From the NCBI GenBank assembly GCA_045614565.1, contig JAZLDG010000066.1, forward strand, positions 39,968 through 103,967: 64,000 nucleotides of DNA, written 5' to 3'. Each line of letters begins with the position of its first letter. Position 1 is the first letter of the stretch. This DNA comes from Scatosoma sp045614565. GTDB taxonomy: Bacteria; Bacillota; Clostridia; Christensenellales; Borkfalkiaceae. The translations under genes were made by a program, and so were the position numbers. This document shows positions 1-9,218 of this stretch, one piece after another. The notes under the pieces were generated by a model. That model was given only the letters and a program-made list of their open reading frames with translations. It was not told where the DNA came from and did no database searches.

Positions 1-932
1 CAAATTTGCCGTGCTATGGATAAAATTTCGTCGGGGGATTTGGCTGCGAATAGCCTTTCTTTATACGCCGCCGCGCCCCGCTCTCCCTTGACGTAAAACG
101 CCGCCATCTTGCGCATAAACACCGTCGTAAACCGTTCGTCAAACAACGTTCTCGTCCATTCCATTTGTTTTTCAAACTGCAAGCGTTTGCTTTCCCTTGC
201 TTTTCCCGTCAGCTCGCAAAAAATTTGCGGATCAAACAACGCCGCCCGCGCGACCATTACGCCGTCCGCGCCCGTTTCTTCTATAAGTTTTTCCGCGTCC
301 GCATCCGAAAATACGCCGCCGTTGGCGATGACGGGAATTTTTACCGCGCGCTTCGCCGCCGCTATTTCTTGGAAATTAACTTCCCCCGCGTACATTTTAT
401 CTTTCGTTCTGCCGTGTACTGTAATTAAGCTCGCCCCCGCGCCTTCCATTCGCTTGGCAAACTCGGCGGTAACGAGCTTGTCCGCGCAAACGCCGATGCG
501 AAATTTGACAGTGATGATCTTCCCGCTTTTCACACATTCCTTGACGATTTTTTCCGCCAAAAGCGGCTCTTCCAACAACGCGCTTCCTTCCCCGTTTTTG
601 TAAATTTTGGGCACGGGACAGCCCATATTGATATCCACGATCGGAAAGGGCGCTAACTTCTCGTGCTCGCAAGCCGCGCGCATCGTATCTGCTTCCCGAC
701 CGAAAATTTGCGCCGCGCAAACGCCTTCCCGTTCGTCCGTAAAAAGAAATTCCTGCGTATTCTCGCTCCCGTATTTCAAGCCCTTCGCGCTCACCATTTC
801 CATATAGCAAAGCCCCGCGCCGTACCCCTTACAAAGACGGCGGAACGGGTAGTTGGTATACCCCGCGAGCGGCGCGAGAAAAACGTTGTTATCGATGGTG
901 ATATTACCGATTGTAACGGGCGTTAAACGCAT
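1..932 (-). CDS. dusB: tRNA-dihydrouridine synthase DusB (3' end beyond window)
   Basis: Flavoenzyme that reduces specific uridines in the tRNA D-loop using FMN and NADPH. The visible 310 residues read MRLTPVTIGN, APLAGYTNYPFR (start of the TIM barrel), VDINMGCPVPKIYKNGEGSA (active-site loop with the catalytic Cys), VKFRIG, VHGRTKDKMYAG and IPVIANGGV, the standard DUS motif series. The frame is still open at base 1; the family is about 320 residues, so only a few codons are missing. The ATG at 932 is preceded by an AAAGGGGG ribosome-binding site. One copy of the 14-mer GGGGCAGGTATGCG covers this site and the start codon. It follows mazG on the same strand with an 11-base gap. Confidence 0.93.
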   Translation of the reverse strand, partial: MRLTPVTIGNITIDNNVFLAPLAGYTNYPFRRLCKGYGAGLCYMEMVSAKGLKYGSENTQEFLFTDEREGVCAAQIFGREADTMRAACEHEKLAPFPIVDINMGCPVPKIYKNGEGSALLEEPLLAEKIVKECVKSGKIITVKFRIGVCADKLVTAEFAKRMEGAGASLITVHGRTKDKMYAGEVNFQEIAAAKRAVKIPVIANGGVFSDADAEKLIEETGADGVMVARAALFDPQIFCELTGKARESKRLQFEKQMEWTRTLFDERFTTVFMRKMAAFYVKGERGAAAYKERLFAAKSPDEILSIARQI

Positions 933-941
933 ACCTGCCCC
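928..941 (-). repeat. 14-mer motif copy 1 (GGGGCAGGTATGCG)
   Basis: Exact copy on the minus strand, extending to the 16-mer GGGGCAGGTATGCGTT. It overlaps the dusB ribosome-binding site and ATG, whereas the other five copies lie inside reading frames. Confidence 0.85.
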
Positions 942-943
942 CT

Positions 944-2380
944 TTAATCGCGCAATTCGGCTTTTGCCTGCAAATAGTAGAAATCCCACTCCGCTTCGGA
1001 AAGCTCGGTCACGGTTTTCCCGTCCTGCAACGCTTTTTTCTCGGCAAGCGTAAACCGCGAAGCAAAGCGTTCGACGCTCTCTTTGAGTGCCTTTTCCGCG
1101 TCGCAGCCCGCTTTCCTGCCCACGTTGACCGCTGCAAACAGCAAGTCGCCAAGCTCCTTTTCCGTTTGCGTCTTGTCGCCCGTTTGATAGGTTTCAAAAA
1201 ACTCGGCAAGCTCGTCTTGAAGCCGTTTCGCCGCCGCGTTGACGTCGGCAAAATCCATACCCGCCTTACCCGCACGCTTGCCCACCTTTTGCGCACGCAT
1301 TACGGCGGGGAAGCACTTGGGCACGTCGTTGACGGAATCGCCGTAGGTGACTTGGTTTTTCTCTTGCATTTTGTTCTTTTCCCAAACGGATAAAGCACCG
1401 CTTTCGTTTTCCGCTTCGTCCTTGCCAAAAACGTGCGTGTGGCGGGAAATGAGCTTGTGACAAACCCCGCTCAAAATATCGTTGAAATTGAACGCGCCCG
1501 TTTCTGCTTTTAATACGGCGTGGAAAACGACCTGCATCAACAAATCGCCCGTTTCTTCCAAAATCTTTTCGTCGTCGTTTTGATCGATCGCGTCCACCAG
1601 CTCGTACGCTTCTTCTATCGCCGCCATTTTAATGCTTTCACTCGTTTGCACGCGATCCCAAGGACAACCGTCGGGCTTACGCAAGCGTACGATAATTTCT
1701 ATCAAATCTTCCACCGTAAACCGCGTTTTTTCCAAAAGCGGGATCTCGTCCACGGCAACCGCGGAAGTATAATCGTAAGTTTTGTATCTGTCGAGCGCGA
1801 ACAACGCCGTTTTGTCGGCTTTGCCGCCCCGAACGTATTTCACGGGGATTTCTTCCCCGAATTTATCGCCGAGCAATAATTTTATATCGCTGGCAACGGC
1901 GCGGTCGTCCATATCGTACACGAGCAAGGGCAAACGCAAGCCGTCCGCACTCCCTTTTTCCAAAAGCTCGTATGCCGAAACCGCGGTATACGAACACCCG
2001 ACGAAATTCGCCTCTCGCACGAGCGCGGTCACTTTGGATACGCCGTCGATAATTTCTATCTTACCGCGCAAGCGCTTTCGTAACGCTTTCACGGAATAAT
2101 CTTCCGTCGCCGCACCGTCTACGAGATAGACGGCGTTTTCCCCCGCAAGCGCAACTTCTCTTGCAAGGTTTTTCGCAAGCGTAGCAAAGCTACGGCTTTT
2201 TTCGTATATAAAATCTAACGTTTCGTGCGCCACGCCAAGCGATTGCACCGTTTGATAGGAACGCGTTTTCGCCGTGCAAACGAGAATTTTATCCCCGCGC
2301 GCCGCCGCCCTTAAAATCGCTTCTTCGCCCCGTTTGGTTAAATCACCCTGTTCTACGCCCAAACCGATTACCGTGATCAT
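944..2380 (-). CDS. mazG: MazG-family nucleotide pyrophosphohydrolase with N-terminal methylase-like domain (YabN type)
   Basis: 478 residues. Residues 1-210 resemble a tetrapyrrole (corrin/porphyrin) methylase domain as in YabN, but the usual GxGPG SAM loop reads GLGVEQGD, so this half may be catalytically weak. Residues from about 228 carry MazG: LRKPDGCPWDRVQTSES, then EEAYELVDAI and EETGDLLMQVVFHA (Mg-binding EExxE and ExxD helices). A second MazG-like repeat (QDELAEFFET, EKELGDLLFAAVN) follows. MazG hydrolyses NTPs to NMP and pyrophosphate as house-cleaning. The neighbour is a SpoVB/YabM-like flippase, the yabM-yabN order of Bacillus, which supports the call. Confidence 0.93.
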   Translation of the reverse strand: MITVIGLGVEQGDLTKRGEEAILRAAARGDKILVCTAKTRSYQTVQSLGVAHETLDFIYEKSRSFATLAKNLAREVALAGENAVYLVDGAATEDYSVKALRKRLRGKIEIIDGVSKVTALVREANFVGCSYTAVSAYELLEKGSADGLRLPLLVYDMDDRAVASDIKLLLGDKFGEEIPVKYVRGGKADKTALFALDRYKTYDYTSAVAVDEIPLLEKTRFTVEDLIEIIVRLRKPDGCPWDRVQTSESIKMAAIEEAYELVDAIDQNDDEKILEETGDLLMQVVFHAVLKAETGAFNFNDILSGVCHKLISRHTHVFGKDEAENESGALSVWEKNKMQEKNQVTYGDSVNDVPKCFPAVMRAQKVGKRAGKAGMDFADVNAAAKRLQDELAEFFETYQTGDKTQTEKELGDLLFAAVNVGRKAGCDAEKALKESVERFASRFTLAEKKALQDGKTVTELSEAEWDFYYLQAKAELRD

Positions 2381-2397
2381 TATTCTTCTCCTTTTTG

Positions 2398-3720
2398 TTA
2401 GCTGCGAATATCCTTTCGATTAGCTACGAGAATATTATATAACAAATCCAACAAAAAGGCAACCAAATACGCGATATTCGTCGCGTACGCAAGACCGAAA
2501 ACGGAAATATCGGGATTTTTGAGCATAAAGGGATAAATCGCGGTTTTTACCGCGACGGCAATCGCCATAGACAAAGCGGCGTATAAGGGCTTGCCTTGCG
2601 CCGTCAAGCACGCCGAAAGCGTTTGTACGCAAGAAAGGGTAAGCGCGCTTATGGAAAAGCTTTTAATCAAGCCCGTAAGCGTGGTAAGCTCGCTCCCTTG
2701 CAGGCTTCTAAATACGAGCTTTGCCGTCGGCTCGGCAAAGTAAAACAACCCCACCGCGCAAGGCGCGGCAACGAGCGCGGTAATGCCCAAAGAGAAAAAC
2801 AGCCGTTTTTTCACGCCGTCCTGCTTGGCTTTCGCGGCGGCAACGCTCGGCACACTTGCCGCCGCGATTCCGTAGCACACGGATACGGGCAGGTTAATCA
2901 CCGTCACCGCTCCCCCCGCAAATAATCCGTACAATGCAACCGCGTCTTGGGCGTACGCGCCCAAAAGCCGTACGGCAAACACGCTGTCAAGCAAGCCCGA
3001 CAGGGGTAATAACATAGAGCTTAACGTGACGGGCAAGCTCAATCGCAAAACGCTTTTCGCCGCAACCCTGCCCCCGCCGTTTTGCAATTTTTCCCGCGTG
3101 GCTTTGAAACAAATCCCCATCACGCCGAGCGCGAACGCTTCGGATAACGACACCGCCAAAAGCATAAATACGACCGCTTTTTCCACTTGCTCGCGGTAGA
3201 TATAGGCAAATAATAATCCAAGTCCCACCTTGACGAGCTGTTCGGTAATCTCGGAAAGCGCGGTGGGGAGCATTTTGTTTTTACCTTGAAACCAACCCCG
3301 AAACACGGAAATCGCGGACACCAAAAACACGGACGGCGCAAGCGTATAATACCCTGCCGTCACTTGCTTGCAATCCTGCGCCGCCGCCAAAAACGGCGCA
3401 ATGACGCACATTAACAAACTCCCGAACACGCCCACGAGCAAAAACAGCTTCATTGCGGTCTTAAAGAGCGGCTTGTCGCCGTCGCCCTTAGCAAGCCGCT
3501 CGGCGGTCAGCTTGGCGATGGAAGCGGGGATACCCGTTGCGGAAACGGTCAAAAGCAAACAATAAACGGGGTATACCATTTGGTATAACCCCAGCCCGTA
3601 CCCGCCGATTAAATTCGTGAGCGGTATTCTGTACAGCGCGCCGAGAAGCTTGGCAATAAACCCGCCCGCGGCAATCACCGCCGCCCCCTTGATAAATCCG
3701 CTCTTTTTTTCCTTGCCCAT
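2398..3720 (-). CDS. MOP/MATE-fold polysaccharide flippase (SpoVB/YabM-like)
   Basis: 440-residue integral membrane protein beginning GFIKGAAVIAAGGFIAKLLG then YRIPLTNLIGGYGLGLYQMV, the classic SpoVB/MurJ-like opening. About 12 hydrophobic segments follow. It should flip lipid-linked glycans or lipid II; SpoVB works in spore cortex synthesis and YabM is its vegetative paralogue. It is shorter than B. subtilis SpoVB (518), and the yabM-yabN pairing with mazG favours the YabM/YtgP branch. The ATG at 3720 has a GGTGGAGA site just upstream. Flippase is secure; SpoVB versus YabM cannot be settled by eye. Confidence 0.85.
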   Translation of the reverse strand: MGKEKKSGFIKGAAVIAAGGFIAKLLGALYRIPLTNLIGGYGLGLYQMVYPVYCLLLTVSATGIPASIAKLTAERLAKGDGDKPLFKTAMKLFLLVGVFGSLLMCVIAPFLAAAQDCKQVTAGYYTLAPSVFLVSAISVFRGWFQGKNKMLPTALSEITEQLVKVGLGLLFAYIYREQVEKAVVFMLLAVSLSEAFALGVMGICFKATREKLQNGGGRVAAKSVLRLSLPVTLSSMLLPLSGLLDSVFAVRLLGAYAQDAVALYGLFAGGAVTVINLPVSVCYGIAAASVPSVAAAKAKQDGVKKRLFFSLGITALVAAPCAVGLFYFAEPTAKLVFRSLQGSELTTLTGLIKSFSISALTLSCVQTLSACLTAQGKPLYAALSMAIAVAVKTAIYPFMLKNPDISVFGLAYATNIAYLVAFLLDLLYNILVANRKDIRS

Positions 3721-3786
3721 TCTCCACCGCCTTTTTTACAGTTTGCGAAAAAAACGGATTTTTATGAAAACCGACTAATATTATAT

Positions 3787-3821
3787 CCCCGCCGAGATTG
3801 CCAAAAGCAATCTCGGCGGGG
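3787..3821 (-). terminator. Strong intrinsic hairpin after the sugar operon
   Basis: Perfect 15-bp stem CCCCGCCGAGATTGC / GCAATCTCGGCGGGG with a 5-base loop, directly after the glycosidase stop. The minus-strand tail is AU-rich (ATATAATATT) rather than a pure U run. A T-rich run on the other side (3823-3840) would let it also work in the plus direction. Confidence 0.7.
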
Positions 3822-3839
3822 GCTTTATTCGTAAATTTT

Positions 3840-5573
3840 TTATTCGATTTCGCTGGCTTTTTCGGCGATTTTCGCGTTGATCGCCCGCATCGCTTCGATC
3901 GGTACTTTTACCACCTTGCGGTCAAAGGTAACCAGCCCGTTAATCTCTTCTTCCACGTCCGAAACCTGCGTGTAGATACAACCGCAAAGACCTTTTTCTA
4001 TCAACGGCAGCAGCTTTTTCAAATACAGCTTTTCCAAGGCTTGCACGAGCTTGGCTTGCGTTTTGAACTTTTTATAACCGAACTCTTTTTTCTCGTCGTA
4101 AACGTGTCCGTCCACTTTCATAGAATACCCGCCGAACTCACTCAACACGACGGGGCGTTCGTCCTTGGGCACGCAAAGGGGAGTGTAATAGGTATGCAAG
4201 CTTTTCAGCTCCGTTTTGCCCACGCCTTGATCGTGCCAACCGCTGACCGAATCGATAATACGCGAATTGTCTTTCGCGCGCACGTATTCCGTGACTTTCG
4301 CGGAGTCAAACTGCCCCCAGCCTTCGTTGAACGGCACCCAAACGCCGATACAGGTACAGTTGAAAAGCTGTTCGAGCGTTTCGTCCACCATCTGCATAAA
4401 CGCAACCCTGCCCCCTTCGTTTTCGCGGGCAAAGTATTTATAATCGTCGTCCGCGTGGTGAAAGCCCAAGAACGGCAAGTACGCGATATGCCAAGGATTA
4501 TACTCCCCGCCGCCGCTCACGAAATCCTGCCAAACGACAAGCCCCAACCGATCGCAATGATAATACCAACGCATCGGCTCGATCTTGATATGTTTTCTAA
4601 CCGTATTAAAGCCCATTTCTTTGAGCGTCGTCAACTCGTCGACCGCGGCTTGATCATTCGGATAAGTCAAAAGCCCGTCCGACCAGTAGCCTTGATCGAG
4701 CACGCCGTTGAAAAAGTAGGGTTTGCCGTTGAGCGTGAGCCGCATTTTTCCCGTCGCGTCCCGCTTTTTTCCAAACGAACGCACGCCGAAATAGGACGAG
4801 AGCTTATCCCCCGCGTTATTCGTGATCGTAAAATCATAAAGCTTGGGATTTTCAGGCGACCAAAGCTCAAAATCGTACGAGAGCGTAATTTCGCCCGTAT
4901 ATTTTTCACGGATAATTTCTTTTTCCCCGTCGTAAACGACGATTTCCCGTTCTTCCGCTTTTTGCGAAAGGATACGCACCGTTTTCGCGCTCGCGTCCGT
5001 GTAAATTTTGGGCGTTTCGATATAGTCCTTTGGCATACTTTCCACCCAAACCGTTTGCCAAATCCCGCTTTGGGGCGTATACCATATCCCACCGCGACGA
5101 TCGCTTTGTTTGCCGCGCGCGTCGCCGTTTCTCGTGCCTTCGTCGGAAACGAGCACTTGAATTTCCGCTTCGCCGTCTATTAAAAAATCTTGAATATCCA
5201 AGTAAAACGCCGTAAAACCGCCCTTATGCCCGCCGACGCGGTTGCCGTTCACGAACACTTCGCACGCGCTATCGACCGCGCCGAAATGCAAGCGGGTAAT
5301 GCCCTTTTGCAGGTTTTTGCCCAAGCTTATTTTACGGGTATACGAAAGCTTTTCGCCCGTTTGCAACACGAACCCGTCCGCAACCCCGCTTCGGAGCGTT
5401 TCAGGAGAAAAGGGTACGAGAATTTTACCTTCAAACGAGCGGTTTCCGTCCCTTTCTATTTTATAAAAATCCCATTCGCCGTTCAAGCATAAAAAATCGT
5501 CGCGTTTGGCTTGGGGTGCGGGGTGCTCGCTATGCGGTACGTTGTCGACCGTGTAATCAGTTAGAAGCTTCAT
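3840..5573 (-). CDS. Glycoside hydrolase family 2 (beta-galactosidase/beta-glucuronidase type)
   Basis: 577 residues, with no signal peptide, so cytoplasmic. Order: GH2 sugar-binding domain (LNGEWDFYK at about 30; VDSACEVFVNGNRVGGHKGG at about 100), immunoglobulin-like domain (about 185-270), then the TIM barrel from about 275. Catalytic residues are visible: acid/base Glu417 in VPFNEGWGQ and nucleophile Glu479 in VVLSEFGGY. GFNTVRKHIKIEPMRWYYHCDRLG is split here as GFNTVRKHIK and DRLGLVVWQD, both GH2 signatures. It overlaps the upstream transporter by 17 bases, so transport and hydrolysis are probably coupled. The exact sugar specificity cannot be read by eye. Confidence 0.93.
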   Translation of the reverse strand: MKLLTDYTVDNVPHSEHPAPQAKRDDFLCLNGEWDFYKIERDGNRSFEGKILVPFSPETLRSGVADGFVLQTGEKLSYTRKISLGKNLQKGITRLHFGAVDSACEVFVNGNRVGGHKGGFTAFYLDIQDFLIDGEAEIQVLVSDEGTRNGDARGKQSDRRGGIWYTPQSGIWQTVWVESMPKDYIETPKIYTDASAKTVRILSQKAEEREIVVYDGEKEIIREKYTGEITLSYDFELWSPENPKLYDFTITNNAGDKLSSYFGVRSFGKKRDATGKMRLTLNGKPYFFNGVLDQGYWSDGLLTYPNDQAAVDELTTLKEMGFNTVRKHIKIEPMRWYYHCDRLGLVVWQDFVSGGGEYNPWHIAYLPFLGFHHADDDYKYFARENEGGRVAFMQMVDETLEQLFNCTCIGVWVPFNEGWGQFDSAKVTEYVRAKDNSRIIDSVSGWHDQGVGKTELKSLHTYYTPLCVPKDERPVVLSEFGGYSMKVDGHVYDEKKEFGYKKFKTQAKLVQALEKLYLKKLLPLIEKGLCGCIYTQVSDVEEEINGLVTFDRKVVKVPIEAMRAINAKIAEKASEIE

Positions 5574-6906
5574 CGTTTTTCTCCTTTTTGGCTTTCACAA
5601 GCACGGGAATAAGCGCAAAGGTGAGCAAGGTCGCGATCGCGCCTGCCAAGAAGATTTCGGGAGCGGGAATAAACTGCGTCGTCATTACGTCCGCGCTGCC
5701 CAAGTCGGGCAAGGGGATATTCGCCGCTTGGTTGATGGCGTTCCCGATCATAGGACCTACGAGCATAGGGATCAGCACGTAAAAAATCATTCTCACGCCC
5801 TGCAATTTCCCCGCGTCCTTTTCGGGGGTATGATCGCGCACGATCGCACCCGACAACGCCGAAAAGAAGATGTAGCCCGTAATCATTATAAAGCCCGCCA
5901 CCCCGAACACGATCAGGTTGGCAATATGACTATCAAAATCGGAAAAGTACATTCCCAACAGCCCCAACGCCATTACGCCCGCGGCGATATAGAGAAGTTT
6001 TGTTTTGTCGAGTTTGTCGCTCACGCCGCCTAAAAACAGGTTAATCCCCGCGCCAAGCACGATTGCAAGCCCGAACACGATACTGTATTCAATTACGCTA
6101 AACCCTAAATAGGTTTTCATATAAATAATCAGGTACGGCATAAAAATTTGACACGCGATTCCGTACACGCACATTATGCAAAGGGTGAGATAAAAGGACG
6201 GATTGTTTTTAACCACGCTCGGCTTAAACCCGTACACGATATCTTTGAGAGTGCCTTTTCTTTCGAGCGCGGGGCTATCCTTGACGATAAAAATCCCCGC
6301 TACACCGCAAGCGGTGATAATCACGCCGAGCACGAGAAAGAGCGCGAAATACCCGATCGCTTCTACCAAAATTCCAAACCCGCCTGCAACGATGAGCATT
6401 GCCACGAGCGGCAACACGGACAAAACGCCTTCGACCTTGCCGCGGAATTCTTCTTTGGTATTATCCGTCACCCAAGCATTGAACGCCGCGTCGTTCGCCG
6501 TCGAGCCGAACAAGGTCATTACACAATCCCCCGCAACGACCGCAAACAGCGTGATTTGCACGGCGGAAGCTTCGTCTACGCCGAAGAGCGCTTGCGTGCC
6601 TTGCACGCTCAAAGCCCCGAACAAAGCAACGGTAACGCCCCAAATTATATATCCGTAAGATATGTACGACCGCCGATTGCCCGTTTTGTCCGATAGCGTA
6701 CCCGCAATCAAGGTCGTCAAGGTTGCGGCTACGCCCGAGAGCTGGACCATTAAAGTGACCGCGTTCAAATCGGGTGCAATCGTTTCAAACACGAAAAGAT
6801 TGAAATACATATTCTCTACCGACCAAGCGATTTGTCCGATTAGACCGAACAAGACCAGAATGAGCCAGTTGCGTTTGGAAAAATCCGTTTTCGTTATCCG
6901 TTCCAT
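5557..6906 (-). CDS. MFS/GPH-type sugar transporter
   Basis: 449 residues with about 12 membrane spans. The loop SDKTGNRRSYISYGYIIWG after span 2 is typical of the sodium- or proton-coupled glycoside-pentoside-hexuronide/SLC45-like branch of the major facilitator superfamily. It is the first gene of a two-gene operon with the GH2 glycosidase (17-base overlap, GGAGAAAA site inside its 3' end), so it most likely imports the glycoside the hydrolase cleaves. The ATG at 6906 follows GGTAGCAGGT. A possible extended -10 (TGATATACT, minus strand, around 6935-6943) lies upstream. The substrate is inferred from context only. Confidence 0.8.
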   Translation of the reverse strand: MERITKTDFSKRNWLILVLFGLIGQIAWSVENMYFNLFVFETIAPDLNAVTLMVQLSGVAATLTTLIAGTLSDKTGNRRSYISYGYIIWGVTVALFGALSVQGTQALFGVDEASAVQITLFAVVAGDCVMTLFGSTANDAAFNAWVTDNTKEEFRGKVEGVLSVLPLVAMLIVAGGFGILVEAIGYFALFLVLGVIITACGVAGIFIVKDSPALERKGTLKDIVYGFKPSVVKNNPSFYLTLCIMCVYGIACQIFMPYLIIYMKTYLGFSVIEYSIVFGLAIVLGAGINLFLGGVSDKLDKTKLLYIAAGVMALGLLGMYFSDFDSHIANLIVFGVAGFIMITGYIFFSALSGAIVRDHTPEKDAGKLQGVRMIFYVLIPMLVGPMIGNAINQAANIPLPDLGSADVMTTQFIPAPEIFLAGAIATLLTFALIPVLVKAKKEKNDEASN

Positions 6907-7011
6907 ACCTGCTACCTACCGTTTAATTTTTTATAGTATATCATATTTTATGAAAAAAGTACAGTCTTTTAGGAAAATTCTTTCTTTATTTATAAAAAAG
7001 CACGTTTTTTA

Positions 7012-7040
7012 TTGCTTTACTCTATGTTTTGTGATATAAT
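7012..7040 (+). promoter_or_regulatory. SigA-type promoter of the GT2 gene
   Basis: TTGCTT (7012-7017), 17-base spacer, TATAAT (7035-7040), 35 bases before the GT2 start. Confidence 0.7.
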
Positions 7041-7074
7041 ATGTAGGATTTTAACAAAATGGTAGGTTTTTGAT

Positions 7075-8445
7075 ATGGACTATTTAGGTATCGTACAACT
7101 CGTATTCGGTATTTTGACGGGCGCGCTTTCGCTTTTGCTCGTCCATTTCGTCGTATTCGGGGTTCTCGGCGTGTTCGGGAAGAAGCGGTTTCCTAAAACG
7201 GAAGAAAAGCTCAAATACGGCGTGATTATTCCCGCAAGAAACGAAGAAGCGGTCGTAGGGAATTTGATTGAAAGCGTTAGAAAATGCAAATACCCGCAGG
7301 AAAATTTGCATATTTTCGTCATCGCGCACAACTGCACGGACAACACCGCTGCGGTTTGCCGCGCGTTTAACGATCCCCGCGTGTCCGTATACGAATATAA
7401 CAACCCCGACGAATGTACGATGGGGTATGCGTTCAAGCACCTTTTCCAAAAAATCGAAGAAGATTTCGGCACGCAAAGCTTCGACGGGTTTTTCCTGTTT
7501 AACGCCGATAATATTTTAGACGAAAACTTTTTCGACAAAATGAACGACGCGTTCGTTGCCGAAGGGCGTACGAATATTATAACGTCAATGCGGAACTCTA
7601 AAAATTTCGGCTCGAATATCATTTCCGCGCTGTACGGCGTATACTTTATGAGCGGTTGTATGTACGAAAGCCGCGGCAGAACGCTTTGCGGCTGTTCTAC
7701 CCGCGTGCAGGGTACGGGCTACGTGATCCCCGCCAAACTTGTGGAAAACGGTTGGCAATACGTAACGCTTACCGAAGACTGGGAATTTTCCACAGACCAA
7801 ATTTTGCAGGGGAATAAAATCGTTTACTGCGATGAAGCGGTGTTCTACGACGAACAGCCCACGACCTTGAAAATCACCTGCCGTCAGCGTATCCGTTGGG
7901 CAAAGGGGCATTTGCTCGTGTGCGTTACCCGTTTTAAGGCTCTGTTCCGCGGACTTTTCCATTCCCGTAAAAAGGGCGGTGCGGTCAATAAAGGCTCGAC
8001 CTACGATATTTCGGTGAATATCCTGCCCGTTTGCGTGATTTCGACCGCGCTCCTTTTGGCGCAAATGATTTTGACGGCAATTTCCCCGCTCCTTGGCGCG
8101 GATAGCGCGCAGGTTATTTCGTTTTTGTTCAGCTCGCTGTTCAGTCTTGCTTCGTCCTATCTCACGACGGCAATCAGCGCGCTCGTGCTGTTTATCTTGG
8201 AGCGCAAACGCATTAAGGGCGTAAAATTAGGCTTGAAGATTGCGGCTATCTTGCTTTGGCCCATCTTTCTCGCCCTTTCCATTCCCTTTGAATATATCGC
8301 ATTGTTCAAGAAGAACGTGGGCTGGAAAACCATTCCCCACACGGACACGACCAAGTTCGACGCCGTAAACGACACGGAAGAAGCAAGCGACACAGAAGAA
8401 GTCCTTGCAAATGCCAACGAAACGGAAACTGAACAAGCATCCTAA
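7075..8445 (+). CDS. Membrane glycosyltransferase, family 2
   Basis: 456 residues: an N-terminal membrane span (about 5-30), a GT-A domain, then three or four C-terminal spans (about 310-440). Visible motifs are VIIPARNEEAVVGNLIESV, FLFNADNIL (metal-binding DxD-like), TEDWEF (acidic TED motif) and QRIRW (QxxRW), the signature set of processive cellulose/hyaluronan-synthase-like enzymes. It probably makes or extends an exported polysaccharide or glycolipid from UDP-sugar. It stands alone, divergent from the sugar operon, with its own promoter and terminator. Product identity is unknown. Confidence 0.88.
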   Translation: MDYLGIVQLVFGILTGALSLLLVHFVVFGVLGVFGKKRFPKTEEKLKYGVIIPARNEEAVVGNLIESVRKCKYPQENLHIFVIAHNCTDNTAAVCRAFNDPRVSVYEYNNPDECTMGYAFKHLFQKIEEDFGTQSFDGFFLFNADNILDENFFDKMNDAFVAEGRTNIITSMRNSKNFGSNIISALYGVYFMSGCMYESRGRTLCGCSTRVQGTGYVIPAKLVENGWQYVTLTEDWEFSTDQILQGNKIVYCDEAVFYDEQPTTLKITCRQRIRWAKGHLLVCVTRFKALFRGLFHSRKKGGAVNKGSTYDISVNILPVCVISTALLLAQMILTAISPLLGADSAQVISFLFSSLFSLASSYLTTAISALVLFILERKRIKGVKLGLKIAAILLWPIFLALSIPFEYIALFKKNVGWKTIPHTDTTKFDAVNDTEEASDTEEVLANANETETEQAS

Positions 8446-8460
8446 ATAAAACGACAAAAT

Positions 8461-8487
8461 AAAAGGACGGCATCGCCGTCCTTTTTT
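8461..8487. terminator. Bidirectional terminator
   Basis: AAAAGGACGG / CCGTCCTTTT stem with a 5-base loop between the convergent GT2 and sugar-transferase-like genes. T runs on both sides serve both strands. Confidence 0.85.
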
Positions 8488-8489
8488 CG

Positions 8490-9209
8490 TTATTCTTTTG
8501 CCGCGGCATATTCCGCTTGGGTGATTTTGCCCCTTTCTAAAAGATAGTCTAAAAAGCTTCTTTCCCGCGTTTTGCCAAGATATTCGTTGCTTTCGCCCCG
8601 AATTTTTCCCAAAAGCCACGTAAAGAAAATTTTACAATCCCCGAAAAAGGAAAAGTTCCACGCGTATTTTTGATCGCTTTCGAGCATTTCCGCGTAATCG
8701 GTGTCCGCATCCCCGCAAACAACCAGCGGATTGATAAGCCCTGTTTTCGCGATCAAGCGATCGGTTTGGACTTCGTCCAAAAACGCGGTTTCGCCGCGCG
8801 TAAAGGCTTTCAAGCCGATAAAGCTCCGTTTGCCAACAAGCACGTCCAACAGCCCCGCAAGCGCGAACAGCTTGGTTTTTTCCAGCCACTCGCCGTAGCT
8901 TCCCGCAAGCTCGCCCGCTTCGTTTCGGCTTTCAAACGCCGAAAGCTTGACAGTCTTGCCGTTCTTTTTCGCATACGCCGTCGAACGCGTCACCCCCGCG
9001 ATTTCACCCCGTTTTTTCGCGCCGTTTGCGCGAACGAGTATATAAATAAACAAAGGGGAAAGAAGCACCGTGCATATCAGCGAGAAAAGAAAATCGAATA
9101 TACGCTTAAAAAGCCAACGGTAGGTAATACAAACGATTGCGAAAATCGCAACGACGTCGAAAAGCACGAGCGTCAAAATACCGTACCAGCTCGACAAAAA
9201 TTCTTCCAT
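8490..9209 (-). CDS. Degenerate undecaprenyl-phosphate sugar-phosphate transferase homologue (PglC/WcaJ fold)
   Basis: 239 residues. After a first span (about 10-30) comes KRIFDFLFSLICTVLLSPLF, the reentrant helix typical of bacterial sugar transferases, and the C-terminal half follows the family pattern (GLINP for PGxTG; DQKYAWNFSFFGDCKIFFTWL for the D-x-x-Y-x-x-x-x-S-x-x-x-D-x-K region). The catalytic block, usually DELPQLxNVLxGDMSxVGPRP, reads FALAGLLDVLVGKRSFIG, so both catalytic Asp-Glu residues and the PRP motif are gone. It therefore looks like a pseudoenzyme. The reading frame is intact over full length, arguing for retained function, perhaps binding rather than catalysis. Confidence 0.75.
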   Translation of the reverse strand: MEEFLSSWYGILTLVLFDVVAIFAIVCITYRWLFKRIFDFLFSLICTVLLSPLFIYILVRANGAKKRGEIAGVTRSTAYAKKNGKTVKLSAFESRNEAGELAGSYGEWLEKTKLFALAGLLDVLVGKRSFIGLKAFTRGETAFLDEVQTDRLIAKTGLINPLVVCGDADTDYAEMLESDQKYAWNFSFFGDCKIFFTWLLGKIRGESNEYLGKTRERSFLDYLLERGKITQAEYAAAKE

Positions 9210-9218
9210 TTTTCACTC

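Noticed and set aside
3798..5183. 461-codon plus-strand frame
   Set aside because: Antisense to the GH2 glycosidase with both catalytic Glu residues; His/Phe/Arg-rich shadow composition and no homology that I recognise.
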